Positions 40,806 to 47,808 of a DNA stretch of 64,000 nucleotides are shown here, in pieces (the first letter of the stretch is position 1; each line of letters opens with the position of its first letter). The notes beneath the pieces were generated by a model. It did not search any database. It had not been told where the DNA came from and saw only the letters and a list, made by a program, of their open reading frames with translations. The translations under genes and the position numbers were made by a program. The stretch covers positions 9,647,001 to 9,711,000 of the forward strand of contig NZ_JAMZEC010000001.1 of NCBI RefSeq assembly GCF_024172185.1, given 5' to 3'. The DNA comes from Nonomuraea roseoviolacea subsp. carminata. GTDB lineage: Bacteria; Actinomycetota; Actinomycetes; Streptosporangiales; Streptosporangiaceae.

Positions 40806-41144
40806 ATGATCACCTGCGTCGTCGAGTACGTGATCGATCCCGGCGAGATCGAGGCGTTCGAACGCTTCGGCCGTCGCTGGATCGAGCTGGTCAACCGCCA
40901 CGGCGGCACCCATCACGGCTACTTCCTGCCGGCCGAGGGCGCCAGCGACAAGGCCCTCGCCCTGTTCAGCTTTCCCAGCCTCGCCGCGTACGAGGAGTAC
41001 CGCTCCCTGTTCGGCGCCCACCCCGACTTCGTGGAGGCGGATCGCATCCGCGACGAGAGCGGGTGCGTGCTCCGCTACGAACGCACCTTCATGCGCCCGC
41101 TGCTCCCGGATCAGGGGGAAGAGCACCCGCGTACGGACGGATGA
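40806..41144 (+). CDS. NIPSNAP-family protein
   Basis: 112 residues. The dimeric ferredoxin-like fold signature appears as VVEYVIDPGEIEAFERFGRRWIELVNRHGGTHHGYFLP followed by ALALFSFPSLAAYEEYRSLFGAHPDFVEADRI, typical of bacterial NIPSNAP proteins. Biochemical role unknown. Divergent from hxlR. Confidence 0.82.
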   Translation: MITCVVEYVIDPGEIEAFERFGRRWIELVNRHGGTHHGYFLPAEGASDKALALFSFPSLAAYEEYRSLFGAHPDFVEADRIRDESGCVLRYERTFMRPLLPDQGEEHPRTDG

Positions 41145-41211
41145 GCCACCCTGATCGCGGTGCCGCCGGGCCGGCGTACTCGACTCGCCCGCCCGGCGGC
41201 ATCGCGGCGGT

Positions 41212-41421
41212 TCAGCCGGCGACCAGCTCGTAGCCGGCCTCTTCCACGACGTCCCTGATCCGCGCCTCGTCGAGCGGGCCGTCCGAGGTCACGGTCACCT
41301 GGCCGGTCGCCAGCTCGACATCCACCGAGGAGACCCCGGCGACCTTGCGGATCTCGGTCGTCACCTTGCCGGCGCACCCGCCGCAGGTCATGCCGGACAC
41401 CTTGTACGTGCTCGTGCTCAT
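41212..41421 (-). CDS. copZ: Copper chaperone CopZ-like HMA protein
   Basis: 69 residues with the heavy-metal-associated fold and the copper motif SGMTCGGCAGKVTTEIRKV; ATGQVTV and IRDVVEEAGYELV complete the domain. It would carry Cu(I) to a P-type ATPase, such as CopA encoded at 50115. A CsoR-type operator lies 21 bp upstream of the start. Confidence 0.92.
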   Translation of the reverse strand: MSTSTYKVSGMTCGGCAGKVTTEIRKVAGVSSVDVELATGQVTVTSDGPLDEARIRDVVEEAGYELVAG

Positions 41422-41441
41422 CGCCCTATCTCCTCTCGCCG

Positions 41442-41458
41442 ATACCCCTACCTGGTAT
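41442..41458. promoter_or_regulatory. CsoR-type copper operator (copZ side)
   Basis: ATACCCCTACCTGGTAT has ATACC/GGTAT arms, fitting the actinobacterial CsoR consensus (TACCC...GGGTA). Located between copZ and the divergent reductase. Confidence 0.7.
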
Positions 41459-41546
41459 GTGCAGTGAGACCGTACGCCGCCGGGCCCCTTCAAGGCAACC
41501 CGTACGGGGGCGGGGTATGCGAGACTCACGTCACATTGCCAGTCCA

Positions 41547-41563
41547 ATACCCCGTATGGGTAT
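41547..41563. promoter_or_regulatory. CsoR-type copper operator (reductase side)
   Basis: ATACCCCGTATGGGTAT has ATACCC/GGGTAT arms and is a better match to the CsoR consensus than the copZ-side copy. It ends 10 bp upstream of the reductase ATG. Confidence 0.75.
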
Positions 41564-41573
41564 CTTCGGAGCC

Positions 41574-42716
41574 ATGAGCAGACTCAAGAGGATCACCGTC
41601 GTCGGCGCCTCCCTGGCGGGGCTCCGGGCCGTGCAGACCCTGCGCCGGGAGGGCTTCGACGGCGAGATCACGCTGGTCGGCGCCGAGACGCACCTCCCCT
41701 ACAACCGGCCGCCGCTCTCGAAGAGCGTGCTGCGCGGCGACGACGACGTCGCCCTCCCCGGCGCGGAGGAGCTCGGCGACCAGTGGCTGCGCGGGCGCCG
41801 GGCCGTGCGCCTCGACGTCCGGGAGCGCACGGTCGGCCTCGACGACGGCACCGAGATCGGTCACGACGGCCTGGTCATCGCCACCGGCGCCCGCCCGAGA
41901 CGGCTCGACGGCGCCCACCGGCTGCGCACCATCGACGACGCGCTGGCCCTGCGGGCGCGGCTCGACTCCGGGCACGAGCACGTGCTGGTCATCGGCGGCG
42001 GGTTCATCGGCGGTGAGGTGGCCTCCACCGCCCGGCAGCTCGGCCGCAAGGTCACCCTGGTCGACGCCGCGCCGTACCCCATGCGGGCCGGACTCGGCGA
42101 GGACGCCGCGCGCTGGCTGGCGGCGCACCACGAGCGCAACGGGGTCGAGCTGGTCACGAACGCCCGGGTCACGGCCGTGAGCGGCGGCCGGGTGCATCTC
42201 GCTGACGGGCGCTCCATCGCCGCGGACCTGGTCGTCGGCGGCATGGGCGTGACGCCGAACACCGAATGGCTGGACGGCAGCGGCCTGACCACGGACGACG
42301 GGGTCCTGTGCCTGCCGACGCTGTTCGCCCGGGGCGCCGGCGACATCGTGGCCGCGGGTGACGTGGCTCGCTGGCCGCACGGCCTGTTCGGCGGTGAGAC
42401 GGTGCGCGTCGAGCACTGGTCCAACGCCAACGAGCAGGGCGCGATCGCCGCCCGCAACCTGCTCGCCGGCCCGGAGAACGCCACACCGTTCCTGGACGTG
42501 CCGAACCACGCCACCCATGTGCACGGCGCCCGTATCCAGACGGCCGGGCTGCCGCACCTCGCCGACGCGGCGAGCATCGTCACCGGCTCCCCCGAGGACG
42601 ACCGCTTCGCCGTGGCCTTCACGAGGGACGGCGTGCTGGTGGGCGCGGTCGCGGTCAACTCCCCCAAGGACGTGGTCAGGCTCAAGCGGGCGATCACGGC
42701 ACGCGAGACGCTCTGA
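41574..42716 (+). CDS. FAD-dependent ferredoxin/rhodocoxin-reductase-type oxidoreductase, copper-regulated
   Basis: 380 residues from ATG 41574. FAD motif ITVVGASLAGLRAVQTLRREGFDGEITLVG, substrate/flavin loop LPYNRPPLSKSVLRG, the NAD motif VLVIGGGFIGGEVASTARQLG and the FAD ribityl motif IVAAGDVARWPHG place it with putidaredoxin/rhodocoxin reductases. A C-terminal reductase domain follows (HGARIQTAGLPHLADAASIV). No partner ferredoxin is adjacent. Two CsoR-type operators upstream imply induction by copper, perhaps for redox defence or Cu(II) reduction; that role is inferred. Confidence 0.85.
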   Translation: MSRLKRITVVGASLAGLRAVQTLRREGFDGEITLVGAETHLPYNRPPLSKSVLRGDDDVALPGAEELGDQWLRGRRAVRLDVRERTVGLDDGTEIGHDGLVIATGARPRRLDGAHRLRTIDDALALRARLDSGHEHVLVIGGGFIGGEVASTARQLGRKVTLVDAAPYPMRAGLGEDAARWLAAHHERNGVELVTNARVTAVSGGRVHLADGRSIAADLVVGGMGVTPNTEWLDGSGLTTDDGVLCLPTLFARGAGDIVAAGDVARWPHGLFGGETVRVEHWSNANEQGAIAARNLLAGPENATPFLDVPNHATHVHGARIQTAGLPHLADAASIVTGSPEDDRFAVAFTRDGVLVGAVAVNSPKDVVRLKRAITARETL

Positions 42717-42723
42717 CGCGCCC

Positions 42724-43118
42724 TCAGCCGCCGCTCCCCCGCCGGACCTTGGCGTAGTGACGGGCGGCTCGCGCCCGGTTGCCGCAGCCGGCCGAGCACC
42801 ACTCGCGCCGTGAGGCGTCGCGGATGAAGTACAGCAGGCAACCCGTGCGCTGGCAGGCGCGCAACCGGTCACGCAGCGGCCCGCCCAGCAGGTCGACGGC
42901 GTTCTCGGCCACTTCGGCGAGCGCGGCGGCGACGGGGCGGCCCGCGGTGCGCTCCGTCGTGTGCGGCTCGGGAGTGGTGCGCAGCTCCCGCCAGCGCGGC
43001 GCGTGGCCGGCGTGGCGGTTGAGCGTCGCGACCAGGTCCGGGTCGAGGGCGCCGCCGTCCACGGTCGCGGCGGCGAGGGACCGTATGGTGTCCCGCAGTT
43101 CCCTGGCGAGGCGCAGAT
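42724..43118 (-). pseudogene. CGNR zinc-finger regulator, 5' truncated
   Basis: The C-terminal half is intact: an ABATE-type helix (ARELRDTIRSLAAATVDGGALDPDLVATLNRHAG) and the zinc finger CQRTGCLLYFIRDASRREWCSAGCGNRARAARHYAKVRR with the canonical CGNR. The N-terminal 40-50 residues, including the usual LDFVNT region and the start, are missing. At about 43118 the sequence switches into a VOC gene fragment on the opposite strand. The frame stays open to 43257, but that part is antisense to the VOC fragment and unlike any ABATE protein. Confidence 0.72.
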
Positions 43119-43119
43119 C

Positions 43120-43389
43120 GGCCGCGGGTTCGCCACCGACCGGGCCGGCCTGCACCACCTGTCGTTCCGGGTGCAGGACATCGAGGCGGTCCGGCGAGCC
43201 GAGGCCACCCTGCGCGAACTCGGCACGGAGCCGCTCCACGGCGGGATCGTCCCGCACCGCGAGGGCGCGTCGTCCGGCGGCGTCTTCTTCACCGACCCGG
43301 ACGGCATCCGCCTGGAGATCTTCGCGCCGACCGGGGCCGACACCGCGCCGGCGCCCACGCAGGGCGCGCCGACGTGCGGCTTCTTCTAG
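43120..43389 (+). pseudogene. VOC/glyoxalase-family protein, 5' truncated
   Basis: Encodes the second half of a VOC domain: AGLHHLSFRVQDIEAVRRAEATLRELG, then GVFFTDPDGIRLEIFAPTGAD and a short Cys-containing tail. The first beta-alpha-beta module and start are missing. CGNR regulators are commonly divergent from such genes, so one deletion that removed both 5' ends and the shared promoter explains this fragment and its neighbour. Confidence 0.7.
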
Positions 43390-43448
43390 ATCCAGGGGTA
43401 CCCGGGCCGCATGCCGCGGCCCGGACCGACGACCGAAAGGAACCGCCC

Positions 43449-44333
43449 GTGCTCCACCCAGGCGAACGCGCGGTACAGCGCCGCACCGGTGTGACCGCCG
43501 ACCGGTTGGGGTCGGCCGGTGTGCGGGCGGCCATCCCGCCGGTGGCGGCGGAGTTCCTCAGGCGCCAGCGCCTGGCGGTCATCGCCGCCGCCGACGACAC
43601 CGGCGCGGCCTGGGTCAGCGTGCTCACCGGGCCGCCCGGGTTCGTCGCCGCCGCCGACGACCGCACCGTGGTCGCCGACCGGCTGCCCGGCGCCGGTGAT
43701 CCGCTCGCGGGCCTCTTCGACGCCGAACGGCAGGTGGGCATGCTCCTGATCGAGCCGTCGAGCCGGAGGCGGATGCGGGTCAACGGCCGGGCCCGCCGGG
43801 ACGGGAGCCGGCTCCTGGTCCGCACCGAGCAGGTCTACTCCAACTACCCCAAATACCTCCAGACCCGCACCTACGCCGAGGACGCGCCCGCGGCCGACCG
43901 GACGGCGCTCGTCACCGAGGAACTCACCGCCGGCCAGCAGCGGTGGATCGGCGCGGCCGACACGTTCTTCGTCGGCACCTACGCGCCCGGCCTGGGTGCC
44001 GACGCCTCACACCGCGGCGGCAACCCCGGGTTCGTCACGGTGACCGATGGCCGCCGGCTGACCTGGCCCGACTACGCCGGCAACTCGATGTACATGACGC
44101 TGGGCAACCTGGAGCTGGAGCCCCGCTGCGGGCTGCTGTTCCCGGACTGGGAGCACGGCCGCACGCTGCTCGTGACCGGACGCGCCCGCGTCGACTGGGA
44201 CCCGGAGCGGGCGGCGGAGGTGCCCGGCGCGCGGCGGCTGATCGACTTCGACGTCGATCGGGTCGTCCAGATCGCCGGCGGCATCCCGCAGCGGTGGTCC
44301 TTCGGCGCGTACTCCCGGTTCAACCCCGCCTGA
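43449..44333 (+). CDS. Pyridoxamine 5'-phosphate oxidase-family flavin-binding protein
   Basis: 294 residues from GTG 43449 (GAAAGGAA upstream). The split-barrel core includes RLAVIAAADDTGAAWVSVLTGPPGFV, VGMLLIEPSSRRRMRVNGRARRD and, in the second module, AADTFFVGTYAP...PGFVTV...YAGNSMYMTLGNLELEPRCGLLFPDWEHGRTLLVTGRARV. It belongs to the PPOX group that is often fused or linked to ferredoxin-type partners; indeed a ferredoxin tail follows directly. Substrate unknown. Confidence 0.8.
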   Translation: MLHPGERAVQRRTGVTADRLGSAGVRAAIPPVAAEFLRRQRLAVIAAADDTGAAWVSVLTGPPGFVAAADDRTVVADRLPGAGDPLAGLFDAERQVGMLLIEPSSRRRMRVNGRARRDGSRLLVRTEQVYSNYPKYLQTRTYAEDAPAADRTALVTEELTAGQQRWIGAADTFFVGTYAPGLGADASHRGGNPGFVTVTDGRRLTWPDYAGNSMYMTLGNLELEPRCGLLFPDWEHGRTLLVTGRARVDWDPERAAEVPGARRLIDFDVDRVVQIAGGIPQRWSFGAYSRFNPA

Positions 44334-44410
44334 ACAACGCGCTGCTGCCCGCCCTGGAGGAGGCGGCTCGCGCCTGCCCCGTGCATGCCGTCCTCCTGGA
44401 GGACGACTGA
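44330..44410 (+). pseudogene. C-terminal remnant of a 3Fe-4S ferredoxin
   Basis: Immediately after the PPOX stop, another frame reads LPALEEAARACPVHAVLLEDD then TGA. This matches the last 20 residues of P450-type ferredoxins (compare VERAAAACPVRAIMID in the intact gene at 63779). The cluster-binding CxxGxC half is absent. Probably left after deletion or frameshift of a ferredoxin once joined to the PPOX protein. Confidence 0.55.
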
Positions 44411-44457
44411 CCGGGCACATCGCCTCCGCACCGCCGGGCCGGGCGAGGTCGGCAGGG

Positions 44458-44793
44458 TCAGGGAGAGGCGGGGCGGTCGCGCTCGGCGTGCAGCTCGGCC
44501 AGCAGGCGGGCGAGCTCGTCGCGCTCCCGCGTGACCTCGATGAGCCGGTGCCGCAGGTCGAGGATGTGGCGGATGGCGGGCAGCGTCATCCCTTCGTCCA
44601 TCATCGTGGCGACCTGCTGGACGAGGCCGATCTCATGGCGGCTGTAGCGACGCTGGCCGCCCGCCGAACGCTGGGGGGAGACCACCTGCTGGTCGTCGAT
44701 GCGGCGCAGGAACGCCTGCTGCACCTGGAGCATCGAGGCGACCTGCCCCACGGTGAACAGGGCCGCGTGCTCGTCGTCGAAGGGCAGGCTCAT
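44458..44793 (-). CDS. HspR-like MerR-family heat-shock regulator
   Basis: 111 residues from ATG 44791-44793 with AGGAGG upstream. The MerR HTH is LFTVGQVASMLQVQQAFLRRIDDQQVVSPQRSAGGQRRYSRHEI, followed by a coiled dimer helix (LRHRLIEVTRERDELARLLAELHAERD). The NxxxLxR-Q-V pattern resembles HspR. It lies 100 bp downstream of hsp20 on the same strand with a strong hairpin between, so read-through would adjust its level. Confidence 0.8.
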   Translation of the reverse strand: MSLPFDDEHAALFTVGQVASMLQVQQAFLRRIDDQQVVSPQRSAGGQRRYSRHEIGLVQQVATMMDEGMTLPAIRHILDLRHRLIEVTRERDELARLLAELHAERDRPASP

Positions 44794-44833
44794 GGTCGTT
44801 CCTCCTGGCGCCGGCGGGGTGGGGGCCATGACG

Positions 44834-44872
44834 GCGGCCTCGTCGCGATGCCGTCCATCGCGACGAGGCCGC
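44834..44872. terminator. Strong hairpin between hsp20 and hspR-like gene
   Basis: A 17-bp perfect stem (GCGGCCTCGTCGCGATG with its complement) closes a 5-base loop. It sits 22 bp beyond the hsp20 stop. It lacks a U-run, so it may act as terminator, attenuator or 3'-stabilising stem. Confidence 0.75.
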
Positions 44873-44893
44873 ACCCGTTGCGTCCCGGGACCG

Positions 44894-45331
44894 TCAGCTC
44901 TTGATGGCCTTGTAGGTGTCACCGCTCTGCTGGACGGCGACCTTGCGCGGCTTGGCCCGCTCCAGCACCGGGATGCGGACGGCCAGCACGCCGTTGTTGT
45001 AGGCGGCTTCGATGGCCTCGGCGTCGAGGTGCTCCGACAGGTAGACGCGCCGGGTGAAGGCGCCCATCACCCGCTCGCGGACGAAGACGCGCTCGTCCTC
45101 GCCGAACTCCTCCTCGCGGCGCGCCGTCACCGACAGGACGCCGCGGTCGACGGTGACCTCGATGGAGTCGGGGTCGATGCCGGGCAGGTCGAACCGCAGC
45201 ACCACGTCGTCGGCGCGGCGGATCCCGTCCATCGGCATGACCGCTCCACTGCCCTGCGCGGCCTGGCGGGCCAGTCGGTCGAACTGACGCTCGAACTCCT
45301 GCACGAACGGATCGATCGACGTGAGCAGCAT
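44894..45331 (-). CDS. Hsp20-family small heat-shock protein
   Basis: 145 residues. The alpha-crystallin domain covers about 40-130: VVLRFDLPGIDPDSIEVTVDRGVLSVTARREEE, then FTRRVYLSEHLDAEAIEAAYNNGVLAVRIPVLERAKPRKV. A short C-terminal tail replaces the common IxI motif with AVQQSG. ATP-independent holdase in the cytoplasm. CGGAGG precedes the ATG. Expressed from the consensus promoter at 45411-45441. Confidence 0.93.
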   Translation of the reverse strand: MLLTSIDPFVQEFERQFDRLARQAAQGSGAVMPMDGIRRADDVVLRFDLPGIDPDSIEVTVDRGVLSVTARREEEFGEDERVFVRERVMGAFTRRVYLSEHLDAEAIEAAYNNGVLAVRIPVLERAKPRKVAVQQSGDTYKAIKS

Positions 45332-45390
45332 CGTGTTCCACCTCCGAAGATCCCCGGGGCCTCCCGATCACCCGGGATACCTGTCCACTA

Positions 45391-45441
45391 GGAGGAAACC
45401 TCCACTTGGGATTATAGGTTTCCTCCATGCCTGGCTGTCAA
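45391..45441 (-). promoter_or_regulatory. hsp20 promoter with 19-bp spacer and large inverted repeat
   Basis: On the minus strand TTGACA (45441-45436) and TATAAT (45416-45411) are perfect consensus boxes 19 bp apart. An inverted repeat with perfect 11-bp arms GGAGGAAACCT/AGGTTTCCTCC (45391-45401 and 45416-45426, 14-base spacer) brackets the -10. It is not the classical HAIR motif (CTTGAGT-N7-ACTCAAG). The HspR-like protein encoded downstream is the natural candidate binder. Confidence 0.75.
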
Positions 45442-45483
45442 GAAGCGAAAGGCCCGCCGGCGTGACGGCGTGCCGTGTGCCTC

Positions 45484-46434
45484 ATGATGGAGCCCATGGA
45501 TGGGGAGCCGTACCGGGGTGAGCTGGTGGCGTACTGCTACCGGATGGTCGGCTCGGTCCACGAGGCCGAGGACCTGGTGCAGGAGACGCTGCTGCGGGCC
45601 TGGAAGGCCCGGGACCGGTACGACCCCACCCGCGCGTCCGTACGGACCTGGCTGTACCGGATCGCGACGAACGTCTGCCTGTCGGCGCTCGACGGACGGG
45701 CGCGGCGGCCGCTGCCGTCCGGGCTGGGGGCGCCCGGCGACGACCCCGGGGCGCCGCTCACCCCGGCCTTCGACGTTCCCTGGCTCCAGCCGTTCCCCGA
45801 CGCGCGCTTCGACGTCGAGGTGCGGGCGGACCTGCGGCTCGCGCTGGTGGCCGCGATGCAGACGCTGTCGGCGCGGCAGCGTGCGGTGCTGGTGCTGCGG
45901 GAGGTGCTGGGCTTCAGCGCCGCCGAGGTGGCCGTCCAGCTCGGCACCACGGTCCCGGCCGTCAACAGCGCCCTGCAACGGGCCCGCGCCGCCCTCGCCG
46001 ACGCGGGCGAGGCCGAGGAGGTCGCCGAGCCGGACGACCCGCGGGTGCGGGCCGTGATCGGGCGCTACGCGCGGGCGTTCGAGGCGGCCGACGTCCCCGC
46101 GCTCGTGCGGCTGCTGACCGACGACGCCGTCCTGGAGATGCCGCCGGTGCCGCTGTGGTACCGGGGCCGCCGCGACTACGGCCTGTTCATGCGCCGCGTG
46201 TTCGACATGCGGGGGACGGGCTGGGGCGTCCGGCGACTCACCGCCAACGGGCAGCCGGCGCTCGCCGCCTACGCGCCCGAGCCCGGCGGCGGGCTCCAGC
46301 TGCACACGCTCCAGGTGTTCACGGTGGCCGGCGGGCTGGTCGCGCGCAACGTCGTGTTCGCCGACCCGGCCGTGCTCGATGCCTTCGACCTGCCGCGGCG
46401 GATTTCCCCGGACGAGTTCGGCCGCGGGCGATGA
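45484..46434 (+). CDS. ECF sigma factor with SnoaL-like C-terminal domain
   Basis: 316 residues from ATG 45484 (further ATGs at 45487 and 45496). Sigma region 2 (LVAYCYRMVGSVHEAEDLVQETLLRAWKARDRYDPTRASVRTWLYRIATNVCLSAL) and region 4 (LSARQRAVLVLREVLGFSAAEVAVQLGTTVPAVNSALQRARAAL) are followed by a SnoaL-like domain (VIGRYARAFEAADVPALVRLLTDDAVLEMPPVPLWYRG). This is the SigG/SigJ-like group whose fused domain regulates activity without a separate anti-sigma factor. Two short enzymes follow, possible targets. Confidence 0.9.
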   Translation: MMEPMDGEPYRGELVAYCYRMVGSVHEAEDLVQETLLRAWKARDRYDPTRASVRTWLYRIATNVCLSALDGRARRPLPSGLGAPGDDPGAPLTPAFDVPWLQPFPDARFDVEVRADLRLALVAAMQTLSARQRAVLVLREVLGFSAAEVAVQLGTTVPAVNSALQRARAALADAGEAEEVAEPDDPRVRAVIGRYARAFEAADVPALVRLLTDDAVLEMPPVPLWYRGRRDYGLFMRRVFDMRGTGWGVRRLTANGQPALAAYAPEPGGGLQLHTLQVFTVAGGLVARNVVFADPAVLDAFDLPRRISPDEFGRGR

Positions 46435-46489
46435 GTCCGGCCGATGCCGCCGGTATGTAGCGGTGAGCATCGACCGAAAGGACATCATC

Positions 46490-47047
46490 ATGAGCGTCAT
46501 CGTCATCGAGTTCGTCACGCTGGACGGGATCGTGACCGATCCGGACGGCTCCGGGGGGACGCCGGCGGGCGGCTGGGCGTTCCGGCACGGCCCCGACACG
46601 GCCGCCGGGGACAAGTTCCGGCTCGGCGGCACGCTGGACGAGGGCGTCCTGCTGCTGGGACGCAGGACCTGGGAGCTGTTCTCGAAGCTGTGGCCGGGAC
46701 GCGACGACCCGTTCGCGACGCGGATGAACGCGGCGCCGAAGCTGGTCGCCTCCCGGACGCTGACCGACGCCTCGGCCTGGGCCAACTCGGCGGTCGTCGA
46801 CGGCGACCCGGTCGCCGCCGTCCGACGTGAGCACCGCGATGTGATCGTCACCGGGAGCCTGAGCGTCGTGCGCGCGCTGATGGCGGAGGACCTGGTGGAC
46901 GAATACCGGCTGCTGACGTTCCCCACGATCCTCGGCACCGGTGAGCGGCTCTTCCCCGCCGGCGGGCCGCCCACGTACCTGGAGTGCCTGTCGGCCGAGC
47001 GGATCGGCGCCGCCGTCCTCACCCGGTACGGGCGGCCGGCCCGCTGA
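46490..47047 (+). CDS. RibD/dihydrofolate-reductase-like family protein
   Basis: 185 residues. Opens VIVIEFVTLDGIVTDPDGSGG and contains LLLGRRTWELFSKLWPGRDDPFATRMNAAPKLVASRTL and DVIVTGSLSVVRALMAEDLVDEYRLLTFPTILGTGERLF, the signature of the RibD C-terminal-like reductases common downstream of ECF sigma factors. NADPH-dependent activity on an unknown substrate. GAAAGGAC precedes the ATG. Confidence 0.87.
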   Translation: MSVIVIEFVTLDGIVTDPDGSGGTPAGGWAFRHGPDTAAGDKFRLGGTLDEGVLLLGRRTWELFSKLWPGRDDPFATRMNAAPKLVASRTLTDASAWANSAVVDGDPVAAVRREHRDVIVTGSLSVVRALMAEDLVDEYRLLTFPTILGTGERLFPAGGPPTYLECLSAERIGAAVLTRYGRPAR

Positions 47048-47053
47048 CGCCGC

Positions 47054-47659
47054 CTATGCGCCGCGCGGGTCGAGCAGGGCGGCCGCGAGCTCCCGAGCCT
47101 CGCGCAGCCAGCCGGCCCGCTGCGGTTCGTCGGAGTTCGTCACCGTACGGAACACGACGCGGCGCAGGTCCGTGACCCCGACGTAGGGCAGCACGCAGGC
47201 GCTCCAGATCCGCTGCAACGGGTCGCCGAACTCCTCCCGCTCGCGGTCGGCCGGAGTGTCGGAGGTGTTGAGCACCAGCGCGCGCCCGGCCTTCAGCAGC
47301 CCGGCGGGCTCGCCCTCGGCGGTGCCGAGCTTGTAGGCCACGCCGGGGACGAGCACGCGCTGCACCCATCCGGCCAGGATCGCGGGCGGCATGCCCCACC
47401 AGTTGGGATGCACGAACACCAGGGCGTCCAGCTCGGCGACCTCGGACCGGTGCGCCTGGACGAGGTCGTCGGCGGACGGCGCGACCTCGTCCACCGTCTC
47501 GGTCTCGGCGGCGGACAGGGCCGGGTCGAAGCCCTCGGCGTACAGGTCGTGCGCGCGGACGTCGACGTCCCGCCCCCGCAGCTCGTCCACGACCGCGTCG
47601 AACAGGGCCCTGTTGAAACTGTCCGGCCCCGGGTGGGCGAGGTAGACGCCGATGCGCAT
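47054..47659 (-). CDS. Flavodoxin-fold NAD(P)H quinone oxidoreductase (MdaB/KefF-like)
   Basis: 201 residues from ATG 47657-47659. N-terminal IGVYLAHPGPDSFNRALFDAVVDEL, DVRAHDLYAEGFDPALSAAE and VFVHPNWWGMPPAILAGWVQRVLVPGVAYKL are typical of the FMN-binding NQO1/KefF group. It reduces quinones or acts as an ancillary protein. Convergent with the RibD-like gene, 6 bp apart. Confidence 0.88.
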   Translation of the reverse strand: MRIGVYLAHPGPDSFNRALFDAVVDELRGRDVDVRAHDLYAEGFDPALSAAETETVDEVAPSADDLVQAHRSEVAELDALVFVHPNWWGMPPAILAGWVQRVLVPGVAYKLGTAEGEPAGLLKAGRALVLNTSDTPADREREEFGDPLQRIWSACVLPYVGVTDLRRVVFRTVTNSDEPQRAGWLREARELAAALLDPRGA

Positions 47660-47733
47660 GGAGGTGTCCGTTCCGTTGTGGTTTCTGGCGAAGGAAAGTG
47701 TCACACGGTTCGCGCCTTCGGCGGAGTGGCCTG

Positions 47734-47779
47734 ATGGCCGAGGCGTACCGAGGCATGATCATTCCAATGGCCGAGGCGT
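47734..47779. repeat. 13-bp direct repeat upstream of secreted aminopeptidase
   Basis: ATGGCCGAGGCGT occurs at 47734-47746 and 47767-47779, a 33-bp period (about three helical turns), in the 149-bp gap between divergent genes. It may be a regulator half-site pair; the palindrome ATGATCAT lies between the copies. Confidence 0.45.
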
Positions 47780-47808
47780 GGCGGCGCCGTCGCCGTGACG
47801 CTGTCTCC

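Noticed and set aside
41499..41508. CCCGTACGGG palindrome between the two CsoR-type sites
   Set aside because: Only 10 bp and lacking the TA-ends of the CsoR pattern; likely chance.
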